This document shows, piece after piece, positions 24,234-37,857 of a stretch of DNA of 64,000 nucleotides. Location: the NCBI GenBank assembly GCA_032164295.1, contig JAJHTX010000011.1, forward strand, positions 186,001-250,000. Reading direction: 5' to 3'. The notes under the pieces are model-generated. The model ran no database searches and was not told the DNA's origin. It was given only the letters and a program-made list of their open reading frames with translations. How positions within the stretch are numbered: position 1 is the stretch's first letter; the number at the start of each line of letters is the position of its first letter. This DNA is from Inonotus obliquus (lineage: Eukaryota; Basidiomycota; Agaricomycetes; Hymenochaetales; Hymenochaetaceae). Made by a program: the position numbers and the translations under genes.

Positions 24234-27068
24234 GATTACCCATTTACCTATGTGACTATGTGAGATAGACGACCGAAATGAAAATGAATGCTTGGGTAGA
24301 TGGGAACTTACGAGCACAGGTTGAAATATTAAAATAACCTCTTTTGATCGCCGACGCATTACCATTACCATTACCATTAATATTATTACTGTAGCACTTA
24401 TAGGCATAACCCGAATCGATGGCGGCGGCGAGAGGAAAGAAAGGTTTTAGGTGGGACTTCCAGACTTCTGAGTCCACGCGCTGCAATACTTTCTGTTCGA
24501 CCGACCGACCCATCCGACACGGTTCATCCGGAGTACTAATCACCGCTACTTCAACTTCGATCTCTATTTCCTTTCGCATAACTATACTAGTACTAAACTT
24601 CCTCAAGATCAAGAAGTCATAAGCAAATAATCCAAAATCGGAAACAGAAAAGGTCCATGATCTGTCTGTCCACTTCGACTTTGGGCCATAGAGATAGGCC
24701 ACACGTCCGTCCAGTCGAACCACGCGTCCACACCGAAAGCCACACATGTAAACCTTCCCTTCAGGCCCACCCACCCTCGAGTCAGAACACGCAGAAAGGA
24801 AATGACAATGTCGGAGTGGAGTGGACCCACCAACGAACCAACCACCCCCGGTTCCGCAAATCGCAAACTGCAAACCACAAACCACAAATCGGTCGGATCG
24901 GGTAAGCTCGGACTGAATTTGCTTGTCGGGCCAAGGGTCGGCGCACACCGCATTCCCACTCAGGACGAGGGACTAGGGACACGAACGGGACGGGACAAGG
25001 TCAGCATGACAGACAACAACGGACAACGGATCAAATCACAACCCAACCAATAAAACTCACCTCTGACCTTGCCGAGAAACCGGAGCCGAATTATACTTCC
25101 GTCTTTCAAACTAGTCCTCTTTCCTCTTATGGTATATCCACTAGTATATTCATTCAGTGTCAGATATCAATAACCCGAGATTTCTATATAAACACTAAGA
25201 CCTATGGCCCGTAGTTCGAAATAGAAAATATGGAATATGGAAGGTAGGGAAATGAAATGACGAAATGACGAAAACTCTGAGAAGGCCGAGGATGCCGTGA
25301 TTACGAGAGGTTTGAACCTTCGTCCCTCCTTCCTCCTTCCTTGCCCCTCGTCCAAGCCAAGCACAGCGCGACCGCGACCACAAGAACAAGTAACTGATGA
25401 CCCATAGCCACTGCCACGATTCTACCTCCTCTTCCAAAATATCCAACGGATCCCGAATATCAATTTCATAGTGGAGCAACAGGGAAGAAAAAAAAAACCG
25501 CAACGGAAGTACTAAAGGACCGGAAGAAAGAACGAAAACTGGGAAGGGGAAATGAAATCGATGGGGATGAGGGCGACGACGACGGATAGGAGAATACTCA
25601 GATTATTAGCTCGTATCATATGATTATCATAAGCCATATGCATAAGCCATAAGCCGTAAGCCTTGATTGATGCCTTACGGACCTGATTTCTTGGGATTTT
25701 GTTTGTTAGCACGCGAGGACGGAACACGGAACACGGATCGCTCATTCATCTTATAGAATGAAATGAAAGATGGATATCCCGCGAGACGCTGGTGAGTCAT
25801 GACGCGATATCATATACTTATCTTGGGTGGTTGAGATTCTTGAGAAGCAGATAAGTATGACGTTCTCAACTTCCTGCGCCGTCCATTCATATGCACGTTT
25901 AGCCGGACGAACGGATCTCGTCTATTTCACGTATGCAAGATGGACTTTTGGAGCGTTCGACGTAAGCGATATTCCGATTACGCATTTACTTTGCTTTTTT
26001 TGATCGATACGGATACGGATCAAGGTGATTCATGCTATAGTCACGTATGTGTGAGATCGCACGGTAACAGATAGTCAACAGTCCAACAGTCATTTCTCCT
26101 ATACAGGTAAAATCACTCAAAACACGTTCACGTTCACATTCGAATAGCCATATAAAGTAAAATGATTTAGGCGAGGGTTAGATTTCAGATTTCCAGATAG
26201 GAGATGCAAAGTAAAAGCGATGCAACACGCGTTCGAGAAAACATAATGGAGACAATGTTGCGCGGTCAAAGCGCCGCGCGAGAAAATCCGAAATGTGCAA
26301 TGTGCAATTGAGGAAATTGAGAATTGGCCCACGGCACGGAGCTGTGAGCCTGGAGGCAAGTTGAAAGAGCTGTGTAACTATCCATGATACCCGTCATTTG
26401 CGTTTTTTCTCCTATTTCTTCGGAAAATTCGGAACTCGTACCGATAATCGTGGCTCGTGGCTGGTGTGGTTCATGGCCGCGGAGGCATATGAACGTGACC
26501 GTTTTTCCCTCCTCCCAAGTAAATGATGACGGACCTGAATGACCTCAAGCTTAGAGCTTACCTGATCGAACGAATGGACTACCGACGAGCGGAATCAGAG
26601 TCGCATTTGAGTAGTAGTATATCTACATTCCAAGGACCAATCGGTCCTCCCATTCCCACCCACTTCCCACTCTAACAGCTTACGAAAAATGGAAGATTCC
26701 TGACTTGGGGGTGTGGTACGGAATCTATGTATGCACGTTCCTCGACCCGTCGGAGGTACGGTGCTGGTCGTAGCACGTAGTATAATGTTTGTCGGCGGTA
26801 AGCATTGAGACAGGATAGTTTGTGAGACAGGGCTGGGCAAGGACGTTACGGAGTATTGCGTGACTAGTTCAGTGACCCACGGTGATTAGATTAATTGCTA
26901 GAAGAGGAAGCTAGAGAAGAGCTGATGACCCAATTTGGATGGACAATAAGAGGGAATGTAAAGTGACCATAAAAGGTAAGTTGTACGAAATAATAAAAGT
27001 AATAAATATAACCCGGAAATGCGGCGCAGGCCTGCTGAATGGCCATGGCTATGGTAGATTAGAGCTGC

Positions 27069-27079
27069 ATAAATATAAT
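27069..27079 (+). promoter_or_regulatory. TATA-like element upstream of HMG-B
   Basis: An AT-rich ATAAATATAAT stretch lies about 95 bases upstream of the first possible HMG-B start at 27164. It is the only TATA-like element close to that start; no experimental support is visible from sequence. Confidence 0.35.
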
Positions 27080-27163
27080 ATGACCGATCCCTTCGCTTTT
27101 GTTCTCCTCACCTCCCTCCATCTCTCACTCAACAGACAATAGCTCTCTCCTCGTTGCGTTGCG

Positions 27164-30044
27164 ATGCCAGTCCTGGCAATCCTCAACCAGTCTGAGCACA
27201 CCGCACAGCCAGTCTACAACTCAAAGCGTAAGTACCGCTCAGTTCATAATATTAAACAATAACTCATCTCTCTCCCTCCATCTCTCCCTTTTTTTCTTCT
27301 CTCTCATCCTCCTCATCGCCGCTTGCGACGTCCTCCTCATTGTATTCTTTTCTTTCCCCCCTCCCGTGATCCTTTGGCGATCCCGTCTCTCTGACTTGCA
27401 TTGTTGACCAATGCTTCCACAACAACAATTATATCAACGTCGCTCTGCAGAGCAAGCGCAGCATACTATTGACGAGCATTCTCTCGCCATGTACGACCAT
27501 TCTCAGGGTGCCGCTATTCTTTCTCCAACTCCGCGCGCTCTATCCTTCCCAACACATCCAATGCTTGACTTATCACTCGACGGTCCGACTCCCCGCGCAT
27601 TCTCTTTTCCTACCACAGTTCATGAGTCGCTTTCGAATGGGAATCATGGACCACCACTCACTCCTCCGGAGCCAAGCCCGTCCACACCCTCGACCTCATC
27701 TTCTCCTTTCGAGCCGGAGCGAAGTCAAAAGTCCCAGCAGCAACAGCTCAGCCAGCCGCAATTCACAGCGCCTCCTATCGCTCGACGGAGTCAAAGTGTA
27801 CAGCGCGCGCGGACTGATACAGCTTCCCCCGCAGCTCAAATTAGCTCATTCAACGCACCCGATGCGAACCCCGGTGCACCACTGACGCTTGCTGCGCGAC
27901 GACGCGGCTCCTCCATTTCCTCCCTTGCCATCCCCGCGCACTCGCATACATTCAACTTTGGCCAGTCAGCCTCGCAGCAACCCGCGTCTCAGACTCATAA
28001 CATGCCTCCTCCATTGCCTCCTAACCCACACGCGCACGGTATCACACTCGCGGGGACGGAACGGCGACCAAAGCGCGGTGATGAAGATTACATTAAACGG
28101 CCTGAGAATGCATTTATTCTGTTCCGACGCGAGTGTTGTCTGCGAAAGAACGAAGCGGAGGCTGCGTCAGCGCAGGAAGGAGATCCTGTTCAGCGAAGAC
28201 AACGTCAGGCCGATCTTTCAAAGACGATCTCACAACAATGGCGTTCGTTATCTGCAGAGGAGCGGAAATACTGGGACGATCTGGCGAAGCAGCGCAAGAA
28301 GGAGCACGAGGAGATGTATCCTTGGTATGTCTATCAGCCTACGCGTTCCGAGAAGAAGAAGAAAACGTCGGGTGAGGAGTCGACGAATGGTGGGAAGGCG
28401 AAAAGGGAGAAGGAGGGTAAAAAGGATAGGCGGGATCGTACCAAGTCCTCAAGCCGCGTTCGTGGAACAGGCGCTCGTGCGCGGAACAGCTCTGCATGCT
28501 CAACGGGCAGTACAGCGAGCACGACAAGTATGTCCTCATCCGCTTCAACAGTCGATTCGGAGGACTTTAGCGAGCTCGATTCCTTATCCGCCGATGGGTC
28601 GCTTTATGGCGCATATGGTTATGCAAACGGCGCATGCGGAAGTGTGCCAGAGGTCGAAGTTGCGGATCTGGCGGATTTCGATATGAGCGAGCCGGAGAGT
28701 ACACAGGCGACGGGTCAGGTTCAATCGCTCTCTCTTCCGTTCAGTCTTTCGATGCCAGCGGCGCTTCCTGGATCTGGGTCTGGTGCGAACCTTGCCATCG
28801 ACACGCGAAACGCCTTGGCGAGTTTCTCACTCGAATCGGGACCCATCTCGACTTCGTACTCGCATTCGCATCATGGTGGACATGGTCACGGACACGGTCA
28901 TTCCTTATCAGCGCAAATCCCGGCGCATACTGTACAGAGCGTCGTTGGTGGACCGCTTAGCTTCGTTCTTCCTCAAGGGCGTCGCTCGACGAGCGCACCT
29001 GGTGCACCAACACCTCCAGCAGACCTCTACCCATCTGCTCCACCCACGATCAAGCTCCCGCAGCTCCTCGAGACGAACACGAACTCCAACAACTCGTCGA
29101 ACACCGGGTCGCCTTCGATGGAAAGCGCGACAAGTGCGGGTGAGCAGCAGACTCAAGTGAATGGACAAGTTTCGTCGCAACAAAGGGAGGCGGAGTATAA
29201 CTCGATGAGCAGTTTCCAGTTCCCGGGACCGCAGGCGCAACCGCAGCAGCAGCAGACGTTGAACTTTGGTATGCCAGGGCAGGTACCCGATTTCTCATCT
29301 GCGGGCGGAGAGATTCAGGTGCGTTTTTTAAATTTCGATGTATGCGCGTTGCTAACTTGCCGTTCCCTCGTTCCAATGTAGAACTCTATGTTCCATGTAT
29401 ACGAAGAACCGCCAACCGCCAGACCTCGACCACGCGCTCTATCACACCTCATCATCCCCAACGAGCCGCCCACAAACACGGGTCCCTTATCCGCGCCTGC
29501 ACCAACCGACTCATCCGCATCAGCCTCTCGCCTCTTCTTTCCCACTGACCAATCATCATCATCGACCAACCTCCTCCAAGTCCCTCGCGCTATCCCTCAA
29601 GGTTTACCTGAGTCGCCTGAACCACCTGCTGGTGGCGATTGGGACGATTTCGATTTACCTGCGTGGGCGATGTCTACGTTTAGTGACGGTGATGACCAAC
29701 ACCACCAGCACCAGCACCAACATCATCAACACCAACAGTCATCGTCACACCCACAACAAAGCGCAGAGACGCACACACAAAATATGTTTGGCGAGATTGA
29801 TATTAGCATGGATATGGGTTTACCACCGTGGTTAGGATTCGGAGTGATGGATCCTATGAGTTGTTCAATGGGTTCAATGGGATCTATGGGCGGGATGAGT
29901 GGGATGGGAGTTGGGATGGGAGGAGTTGGGATGGGGTGTGGAATGAGCGTGGATGGGATGGGGAATGACGGCAATGAACGTGTTGATCCTTATTCGATGC
30001 AATTCCAGTATGAGGATTTACTGGATCCGTCGTCACAGTTATAA
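27164..30044 (+). CDS. HMG-B: HMG-box transcription factor
   Basis: Preferred model: exons 27164-27227, 27451-29318, 29382-30044, about 864 residues. The first intron has a GTAAGT donor, a long AG-free Pyr tract and a CTGCAG acceptor, and the phases agree. If it is not spliced, translation can start at ATG 27411, giving 856 residues. The second intron has a TGCTAAC branch site. The HMG box starts with KRPENAFILFR near residue 235 and runs to YPWYVYQP near 318, containing the helix 2-3 signature LSKTISQQWRSLSAEER. A basic Lys-rich tail follows, then Ser/Gly/His/Gln-rich disorder and a Met/Gly repeat region before the C-terminal segment with YEDLLDP. This marks a nuclear sequence-specific DNA-binding regulator. 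The box is a different subclass from HMG-A and HMG-C, whose boxes share the PRPPNAF form. Confidence 0.85.
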
Positions 30045-33000
30045 CGAGGACGACGAGGACGGCGCGGCTCCCATTCCCTTCATTCCTTCAATTCCCTTTC
30101 TTTTCTTTTTCCTTCTTTTATTTATGACATTCGACGCGGTTACGAATCTTTGAACGATCTCTTTCTTTATTTCTTTTGGACGAAACGAATGATGAGGAAT
30201 CCACGTATCCATCCCTTTGTGCTATTATCTTTCTCCTTCGACTATCTATTCCCTTCACCTTCACCTTCACTTCACCTTCACTTCCTTCACCTTCATCTTC
30301 ACCCCCTTCCCTTCCTTCCAAAACATCACATTTCCACAAGTCTTGATGACTCCTCCCGTATCGTCTCGTATCTCGTCCTATAGCTGATAGAGCAAAGGAC
30401 TCCTTTTCCTTCTCTTCCTTCTCTGTTACATATTACATATTTCACATCCCGCATCACCTTGTCCTAGGCCTCACATTCGTCTGTGCATATATTGACCAGC
30501 TTTCGCTCTCCATCCATCCATCCATCCATCCATCTGTCCGTCTATCACAACGAGCAGTCATCGAGCAACCTACCCTGGTTTTGGTTCTCTGTTCTCTATT
30601 ATCGCTTCCGTTGTTTATGTTCTTTATTCTTAACGGGATGTCTTCCTTTCCTTTTCTATTTTATTTGTTGTTTTGTTTTACCCTCTATCCTCTATCCCAC
30701 CATCCACTACCCTTTATCTGTTCTGTTACCCTTTCACACGTTTACTTTTCACTACATCCTGTGCACCTGTGCACCTGTCTACCTGTCTTTACCATGACTA
30801 CTTACATGACAATGAGACATGAGACATGAAACATGAAACATGATTTTTACACTCTTAACAACTCTCAAACTCTTGTTTCGATAACAAATGACCTAGGTCT
30901 ACGCAGCCCACCGTCTCAACGTTGAGTGTATGCATATTTGTCATCTCACGTAATCATCCATCAAAACAAACAATCCAATCTCTAAAATAAACAAACTTCC
31001 TTCCTCCCCTCCCCTACCCTCCAAGTCAAAGACGAGACACGGACACTCAAACAATCAGACAAATCTCCGTTACTAAGCTGTAGGACTTAGGACTCCAGGA
31101 CTGCGGCATGACGACGTGCACGCTGCACGCTGCATAGGCATAGGATAAGACGTGGGCGAGTGAGCGCTTATTGTTTCATATCTTGTTCCGTAAGTTTGTA
31201 CTATACATGTATCTATACCGTCCGTCCGGATGATCATCCATGAGTCCATTGAGTCCATTGAGTCCACGGTCCATGGTCCATGTGCGCATGGGTATGGATG
31301 AACTTCCATCTTCCGTATACCGAATGAACGTCTATGAGTGTTCGGTGCACATGATACTGCATAGATGTCCGATACTGTTTATTAGATGTGGCGTTGGGAT
31401 ATTGTTGAGGTCTGTTATCTCTTCAGATGGCATCTGCGCATCTTGCATCTTGCATCTTATCCCGGTCTATCGTCGTCCATATACATAAACATCTTCATCC
31501 GTATCCGTATTCGTATCTTCATCTTCTCATCTACAAGAACACAAGAACACCCCGCGTGGAAATTGCGTGGAAATACTGTAGTAAATAGTGTGGTAAACAC
31601 CGAAAAGTAAACACCGTAAACAAATCCCGACTCAAAAAACGTCCGAAATCGGAGAAGGTTGGATAACATATTAGAAAAGAAGGAAGGTGAAAGGAAAGGT
31701 TGAAGTAAGGAAGGCATAAGGCATGAAGTAAAGAAGAATTGGATGGATTGAAGGATTGGTTGGAATGAAGGATTGGAAGGAAGGATTAGTTGGACTACCC
31801 CGTCACGGTCTGGTCCGTAAGGGTAAGGAAATCAAGAACTAACTTCTCGCCGTACCGTACCATATTCTCACCGCACATTCTCTCCGTCTCGGATTGAGCA
31901 AAGGATTCTGGCTGGGGATTCTCGGTGTAGCGGTATGCGGTATAGAGTCTAGTATGGCATATGCATACGCATACGGTATCTTTTCGATTCATTTCGATTT
32001 TTTCAATTCAATTCATTATCATCCCTCCCATCATCCCATCCCATCCATTCATTCGAATTATCGTTTATCGTTATCATCACTTTCGGACAAAAGCTGGTTT
32101 ACCCGACTCATTCCCCGCCGGAAAGTCCGTGTCCGTCCAATAAAATAAGCAAGACAAGTAAACACGTCTTCTAAAGTTCAAGAATAAGTTACGTGAGTAG
32201 AAATGAGAAAGAGAAAGGATACCCTCGCCCAGCCCCGTCCACTCGTCCACAAACCCCAATCAGTCAAACCAGCCAGGCAATTCCTAAAACCCAAACGAGA
32301 AAACAGAGTTCCATCATGATCAATCCAAAGTTCCCTAACACTTCCAGGGTCCAGGGTCCAAAACAGGGTCCCCAACTCTCCCAAAAAAAGTAAAAATCCC
32401 CAAGACCAAAAATCAGGTGCAGGTACCTCTCAAGCGGCGCGAGTAAAAATAAGGAATAGCGTGTGTACCACGCGACCTAAACCATAAACCCCCATCATGA
32501 TCTTCTCTCTTCTCTCCCATCCCGTCTCCCGTAGGGGAATTCTTATACATTTCTACATCCGCGTCCTTTAACCTTTTTAGGAGGAAGACAATAAGAGAGG
32601 TTTTGTTATGATGTCGCGTCGAGACTTTTGATCTTGCTTCGTCTTCGGATTTTGGCAAGTCCTCCGACCGAGTTTGAGGGAACTCAGACTAGAGAGGGAA
32701 TCATGAGTGTGTTTGGTCGATTATTTACTGAGAGAATTAAATCACTGAATGAATGAACCGAGGAGCAGCGGAGGAGGTTTTAGTCTCTGGACTCTTCGAC
32801 GTAGTGGAGAACTTTACTTACAGTAGGAGCTCCGAGGTCCATGCAGTACTCACGGACGCAGGTACCCGATCGGCACAACGGATACCACTACCGAAATGAA
32901 ATCAATACAATACTTATCATTGCTTGTCCAAGTGAATGTCCTAGCCATAATCCTCCTTAACAACGACGGGACAATGGCTGTTCAGAACAAAAACGCTGGG

Positions 33001-35443
33001 TTTGGATCTTTGTACACGGGACACGACTCGTGTTCGTGCGTTGCGAGGGGGAGCAAGATATGACACAGGAACGCAGGATGGGTATACATACCAGATATTT
33101 ATGTGGCAATGTCGAAAAGATGCGGAATGAGGATGAGGATGAGGATGCGCTATTTGCGCGAAACACGATGATGTTTGATCAAGCTGACGGTGACCAAGAG
33201 CATAGTGCAGGGTCTGGGGTAATTTTGACGAATGCTATGAACAGATGCACCTAAAGTCGTGATCATTTTTCATGCAAAGTCTGCCCCGAATATCAAACGC
33301 AGGGACACATACGGATGTAAGAGATTAGACCAACTACTATAGTTCCAACCTGCTTAAAAGCTGGGATACCTCGTTGCTAAGGCTGAATGCAATGATTCGT
33401 AGAACAATAGTCCGATAAATAGACACAATCCTTTCTGGTCTGGTACTTCGCGGGAGTTTGAGGACTCCCTGGGGGAAGCTTCAGATTGACTAGAAGAGCA
33501 AATCCTCGCCTTCCATCAAGCCCAATCGGAGTACCCAAGGTCCGAGGTCTTCGTCCACCAACGAATGAGAGCAAGATACCCGACCCAAAGACAATTCAGC
33601 GAACTAGACTTCCCAGTCCAGGTGCAACTCCGACGAAAGACAGAGTTCGATCGAACAAAGTTTGTAGCACATAAGAACTTACAATCAGGATTAGCCCCAG
33701 CTCGCTTGCCGCCGTACGCTCGAGTCAGAATATCCAGTTCGGGATTAAGCATTAAGCTCGCCTCATCCTTCGTTGTTAGGGTTTGAATCCGCTGAACTTC
33801 TCAGCATAAAACAATAAGGATTGGTCGTCTTGTAGGTAAGCATGAAGCGAGTTGAGTAATACGTGATGAGTTCGCCTGAACGAACTCTGATCGTTCCGAA
33901 TATGGATACGGATTCGCATTGGGATTTGATAGCTTCAGGAGGGAGCGGTTCGGGAAGCGAGCAAACTAGGGCGATGCTCGCCATTCTTTGCGTGAAATCT
34001 TGCTAGTTCCAGTCCTAAAGTCTTCGCACTTACAGCTATCGACGAAGACGAGCAATCGAGGAATCTTCTCGTCCATTTCACGTCTGGCACGAACTATTGG
34101 GCTGGTTAATCTCATAGTACGCGCGAGAGCTAAGGAACAACTGACGGCGTTCTAGTGGCATTAGCGTTGAAGTCGCTGTGAGCATCAAATCTGTATCCGA
34201 GTCATCTTGCCTTGATGAACTCCAATATGAATAGATATCGCCGAGAAACACCGTTGCAATGCCACATGTCTACTCGCCTGAAGGCGTAGGCGACTCATAG
34301 TATAGGCAACTCCAGTTAGCTGCCCGAATCGATCACTAACGACAGTAGGACAGATACCTTATCGACCGACTTTTGTCGTTTTACGCTGTCTGTCAACTGA
34401 TACTAAGGCCCGACTTCGACGACACAGGTATACTCATGATGGTTGGAATCACGATGGCAAGAAATATAATATCCAGGCGCAGATCGCTTAAGTAAAGGAT
34501 TCCCACGATTGCAGAATAGCTGTAATGAAATCTTCTTACTTGTACTGAATGAACCATCCCGTCCGCCCTTGACTATGAGCCCAATCCAATCCGAGTCAGC
34601 TACTGAAGTCGTTCGGCTCGTACAGCAACCCCTATCAAACCCACTCGATGTCTACAAGATCAACCGGAATGCAGAACGCCTAAGCACTGAGTTTCCTGCC
34701 TAGGTGAGGTCGCAGTGCACGTTTCATCAACGCGAGCGGCACGCTAGCGTTTTTGGATATCTCCCTTTAAAGGTATACTTGCTCCTCCCATCAACGGTAC
34801 GAGGTGCAAGCGGCGAACACGCGTGTGCGAAGCATATCCGTCGTGATGATGGTGCCGGTAGAGCTGTGATGCAGCAGCACTGCCTTAAGGCGTTCCCTGA
34901 CTACGCCTGCTCTCTGACCCCATTCCCTTTGACTCTCCACCACGTTTCGAGGAGCTGGGGTTAGGCAACTGCTTTAGTAGGGTGATAAGCCGCGAAGTCA
35001 GAGCGGCGAGTTTAATCGAATTGGAGGTGAGTGCGATTCAGTGCGCGGTTAGGGCTTGTGACAATAAACAAAAGTACAAGGACGGGATTTTTTTCGCCTT
35101 TGTACTTGCCTTCTTTCGCATCCGTCAGCCTATACAGACGCCCATCTCGCCCCTTGGCTCATAAGCCTGTTTGCTTCCGTTTATCACATCAAGTTCTTCC
35201 GCGGACACTTAAATTCAGGGTACCTTGAGCTTAACGCAGCTACTTCACGAATCACCTTTTCTAGCCGTTCCAGACCTCTGCGCGAAGGCGCGAAGCTTGC
35301 ATTACTTAGAGAGGAAGTGTACCCTATTGCTGCGGCCTCCACAGCGCCTACAATATAATCAGCCAGCCAGCCAGCCAGACAAAAGCAACTTGTTCTACCC
35401 AGCTATACCACCCACTTCTACGAAAAGATCGGCTAATTAAGTG
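30045..35443. other. Gene-free interval after HMG-B
   Basis: The first 700 bases are strongly Pyr-rich on the plus strand (CTTCACCTTC-like runs at 30240-30310) and probably include the HMG-B 3' UTR. Further on there are short tandem repeats and no open frame with protein-like features. I see nothing I can call a gene. Confidence 0.5.
30511..30534. repeat. CATC tetranucleotide microsatellite
   Basis: Six tandem CATC units. Confidence 0.85.
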
Positions 35444-36949
35444 ATGTATGGTCCCTCGTACCAGATGTACCCGCATGGCCCACCGCACCAACGTATCCCA
35501 ACCCCGAGCCACGTGTCTAGCTCACGACACTCCGCATCTCAATCTACATTGCGACGGCCTTCGGTTGGCACAAATGCTGGGCCTTCCCGCAACGATACCA
35601 ATTTGGGTTTACGTGCAGGGGACAGTAACCATAACAGGAGGTATAAAACGGCTGGGAGCACAAGCTCTCTGGATGCTTTCTCTGCTCGATACCGTTCCCA
35701 GTCTCGGTCTCAAACATCGCTCGCGCAGAAACCGATGAACCCGTATCAACAACCTCCATGGCCGCCTCCGTCTTCCTCGTCTCATCGCAGGAGTACAACT
35801 GTACACGCGGCTAGTAACAGCGGACCGGTTATTCCTGATGTTGACGTGGAAGGGATGTTTCAAAACTTCGGGATAGATGGACGGTCTGACCCTACACCAC
35901 GCAGGACGTACGGACGACCTGTCTACGCTCCGGGACGCGCATACGGACCGGAGCCTCTCATTCCTCCGCCGAGCTGGCCGACGTCTGGTAGTAGTATGCC
36001 GTTTGGAGGCGCGCAACATTCGGGACCACCTCCAGAGCTGTTGCGCGACTGGCCGCATTCATCTGCGTCGAGTTTCCCAATACAACCGCCGTTTACATTT
36101 GGTCCCAACATACCACCTCCTGTCATTCCTCCTATGTCGTCGGGCTATCGTCCGCCACAGTATGATACTTCGTCTGCCAATAGCGGCGCTTATGCAAGAC
36201 GCTCATCCGGGGCTGGAGAAGGTCGTGGTCGAGATCGAAGGCCCAAGCCATTGAATACTCAGGATACAAGCCCTCCATGTACGTCGCCTACAGCTAATCA
36301 TCGCATCATCTTTTGACACCCGGGTCTGTTATGCATAGTCGCCTATCCAGGAGTAGCGTCTTCACAAGCAGATAGCACCGTGTCAGACCCGCTCATCCAT
36401 CCAGCGCTTGGCTGGTGGCCAGACCAAAGACGACCCGCTCTTTACTGGGACCTCTCCTCTTCATCTCGTCCTCGCTACACCAAGCGGGAATTCGATCCCG
36501 CGGAGCTCACCGCATCACCTTTCACACCTCCACTCTCACATATGCGGCTCGTGCTTGACCCACACGCACAGTGGGTATTCGACATCTCAGCCCCGCGCGG
36601 CGAGCGGCACATCACTCTATCAAGTCTTCTCAGGGATATCGCAAGTCTGATGCGCACTCCGAATAAGGTTCCGCACGTGTTCTGGGTGCGGGCAAGCACG
36701 ATCAAGAAGGAGGCTATTCTTAGGTCCATGCTGAGGCGCACAGGGCGCACATTGACGGTCCCACCACCCTACAGGCGTCCGAAGTCGCGTGGTCAAATCA
36801 TGGAGGAAGCAGCGGTCGATGGTGCGCCGGTAGGGTGCACGAACCTGCTCGTCATTGACTTGCTGTGTGAGGACGTGATGTTTGCTGGGATGGAGTTTCA
36901 CAAAGGACCGGATGAGTGGGTACTACGGACAACGAAGAGATACTCGTAG
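35444..36949 (+). CDS. DUF6699-domain protein with disordered N-terminus
   Basis: Two exons, 35444-36278 and 36339-36949, with a 60-nt GTACGT...CATAG intron in matching phase; 481 residues. Residues 1-300 are low-complexity, rich in Ser, Pro, Arg and Tyr. The C-terminal ~190 residues match my knowledge of the fungal DUF6699 family: an entry motif IHPALGWW, then a WDLS strand, a hydrophobic LTASPFTPPLSHMRL segment, a WVFDI strand, ITLSSLLRDI, and a closing strand EWVLRTTKR. DUF6699 is abundant in Agaricomycetes and has no assigned biochemical role. The start is the first ATG of the frame. It converges on the helical gene at 37858. Confidence 0.8.
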
Positions 36950-37857
36950 GCGAGCATTGGGTCCGTGATCTTTCTTTCTTATTATTTTACGTTATACCTC
37001 ACCTAATGTTCACGATTTGGAAGAATGTGTATTTTACGCTTCATCTGGGCTCGAATTTGCTTCCAAGGCACGTCTGATATAGGGACATGTGTAATTGCTA
37101 TTCCTTGGGATTTCTCGTGAATGATACTTGCCCTCGCCGTGGACTGACTGTTCGTGCGAGTATCTACGCATTCTAACTTGAGCAAGTTACACTTCCCTCC
37201 CTGAGGCGAAGAACTCGGCTTATGCCGTGCCGTTTGAGTCTTCAGTCCAGTACGTATGCTGATCATACTTGGGTGCTTCTCATATTACTTACATATTGGT
37301 TACGGCTTCTTTAAGGCAGCTACATCTTGGATTTCTCGGAGTCTAAACCTACCTCCAGAGTCCTCTGCTCAGTCTACGAATTGTTTGCAAACTTTTCAGG
37401 TCTTACAAGCGCGATCCCAAAATGGGTCCGCATGTTCACTTATTATTCTGTGTAAAAAGGATGGCCTCAATATCTCTTCGTATCACGTCCGACTTTTACA
37501 ATTCCGGCCACGCTTTCTCTGCCAGAGAATGGGTCTCCAAGCCTCAACCTCTGAATTTTAGCACTCGTAAACTTCGAGCCACTGCTCAGATTACCTCTGG
37601 TCTCTGGATCAAGCAGATTACCCTCGCTCATTGGATGCGCAGAGGAAGCATCGTGAAGCACATAGGGTGTCGCGCACATTCTCCATATCAGACGCTGCAC
37701 GCGTACCTATACCGGATATGAACTATGTGGTGGGGCGCGGTTAGGACAAAAAATATCTCATTTCCTGGAGCGGGTCCCTATCGAACTGGTACAACTTGAG
37801 TGCCTAGCCACTAAGACTTCCGAATAACTCCCAAGTTTACTACACTCTCAGAACACA
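36950..37857. other. Intergenic between convergent genes
   Basis: Holds the 3' flanks of the DUF6699 gene and of the minus-strand helical gene. A few short frames exist, none with recognisable features. Confidence 0.5.

Larger units (their letters stand above)
18750..27163. other. Upstream intergenic region of HMG-B
   Basis: No gene supported. The stretch is rich in simple and short tandem repeats (listed separately), Pyr-rich tracts and a diverged tandem pair at 20880-21180. Length and content fit a long regulatory intergenic region, as often seen upstream of developmental regulators in mushrooms, but that role is inferred. Confidence 0.45.

Noticed and set aside
25300..25330. A tRNA B-box-like GGTTCAAACC on the minus strand.
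   Set aside because: The flanking bases do not pair into a T stem and no A box or acceptor stem is found at the right distance.
27469..29240. Several long frames inside HMG-B in other frames and on the minus strand.
   Set aside because: Shadows produced by GC-rich, low-complexity codons; only the HMG frame has a domain and supported splice sites.
33775..33830. A stretch resembling the 5' end of fungal large-subunit rRNA (CCGCTGAACTT then AGCATA then CAATAAG).
   Set aside because: Only about 30 bases match, with indels, and neither the flanking 5.8S/ITS nor downstream 25S sequence can be followed. Probably chance or too decayed to call.
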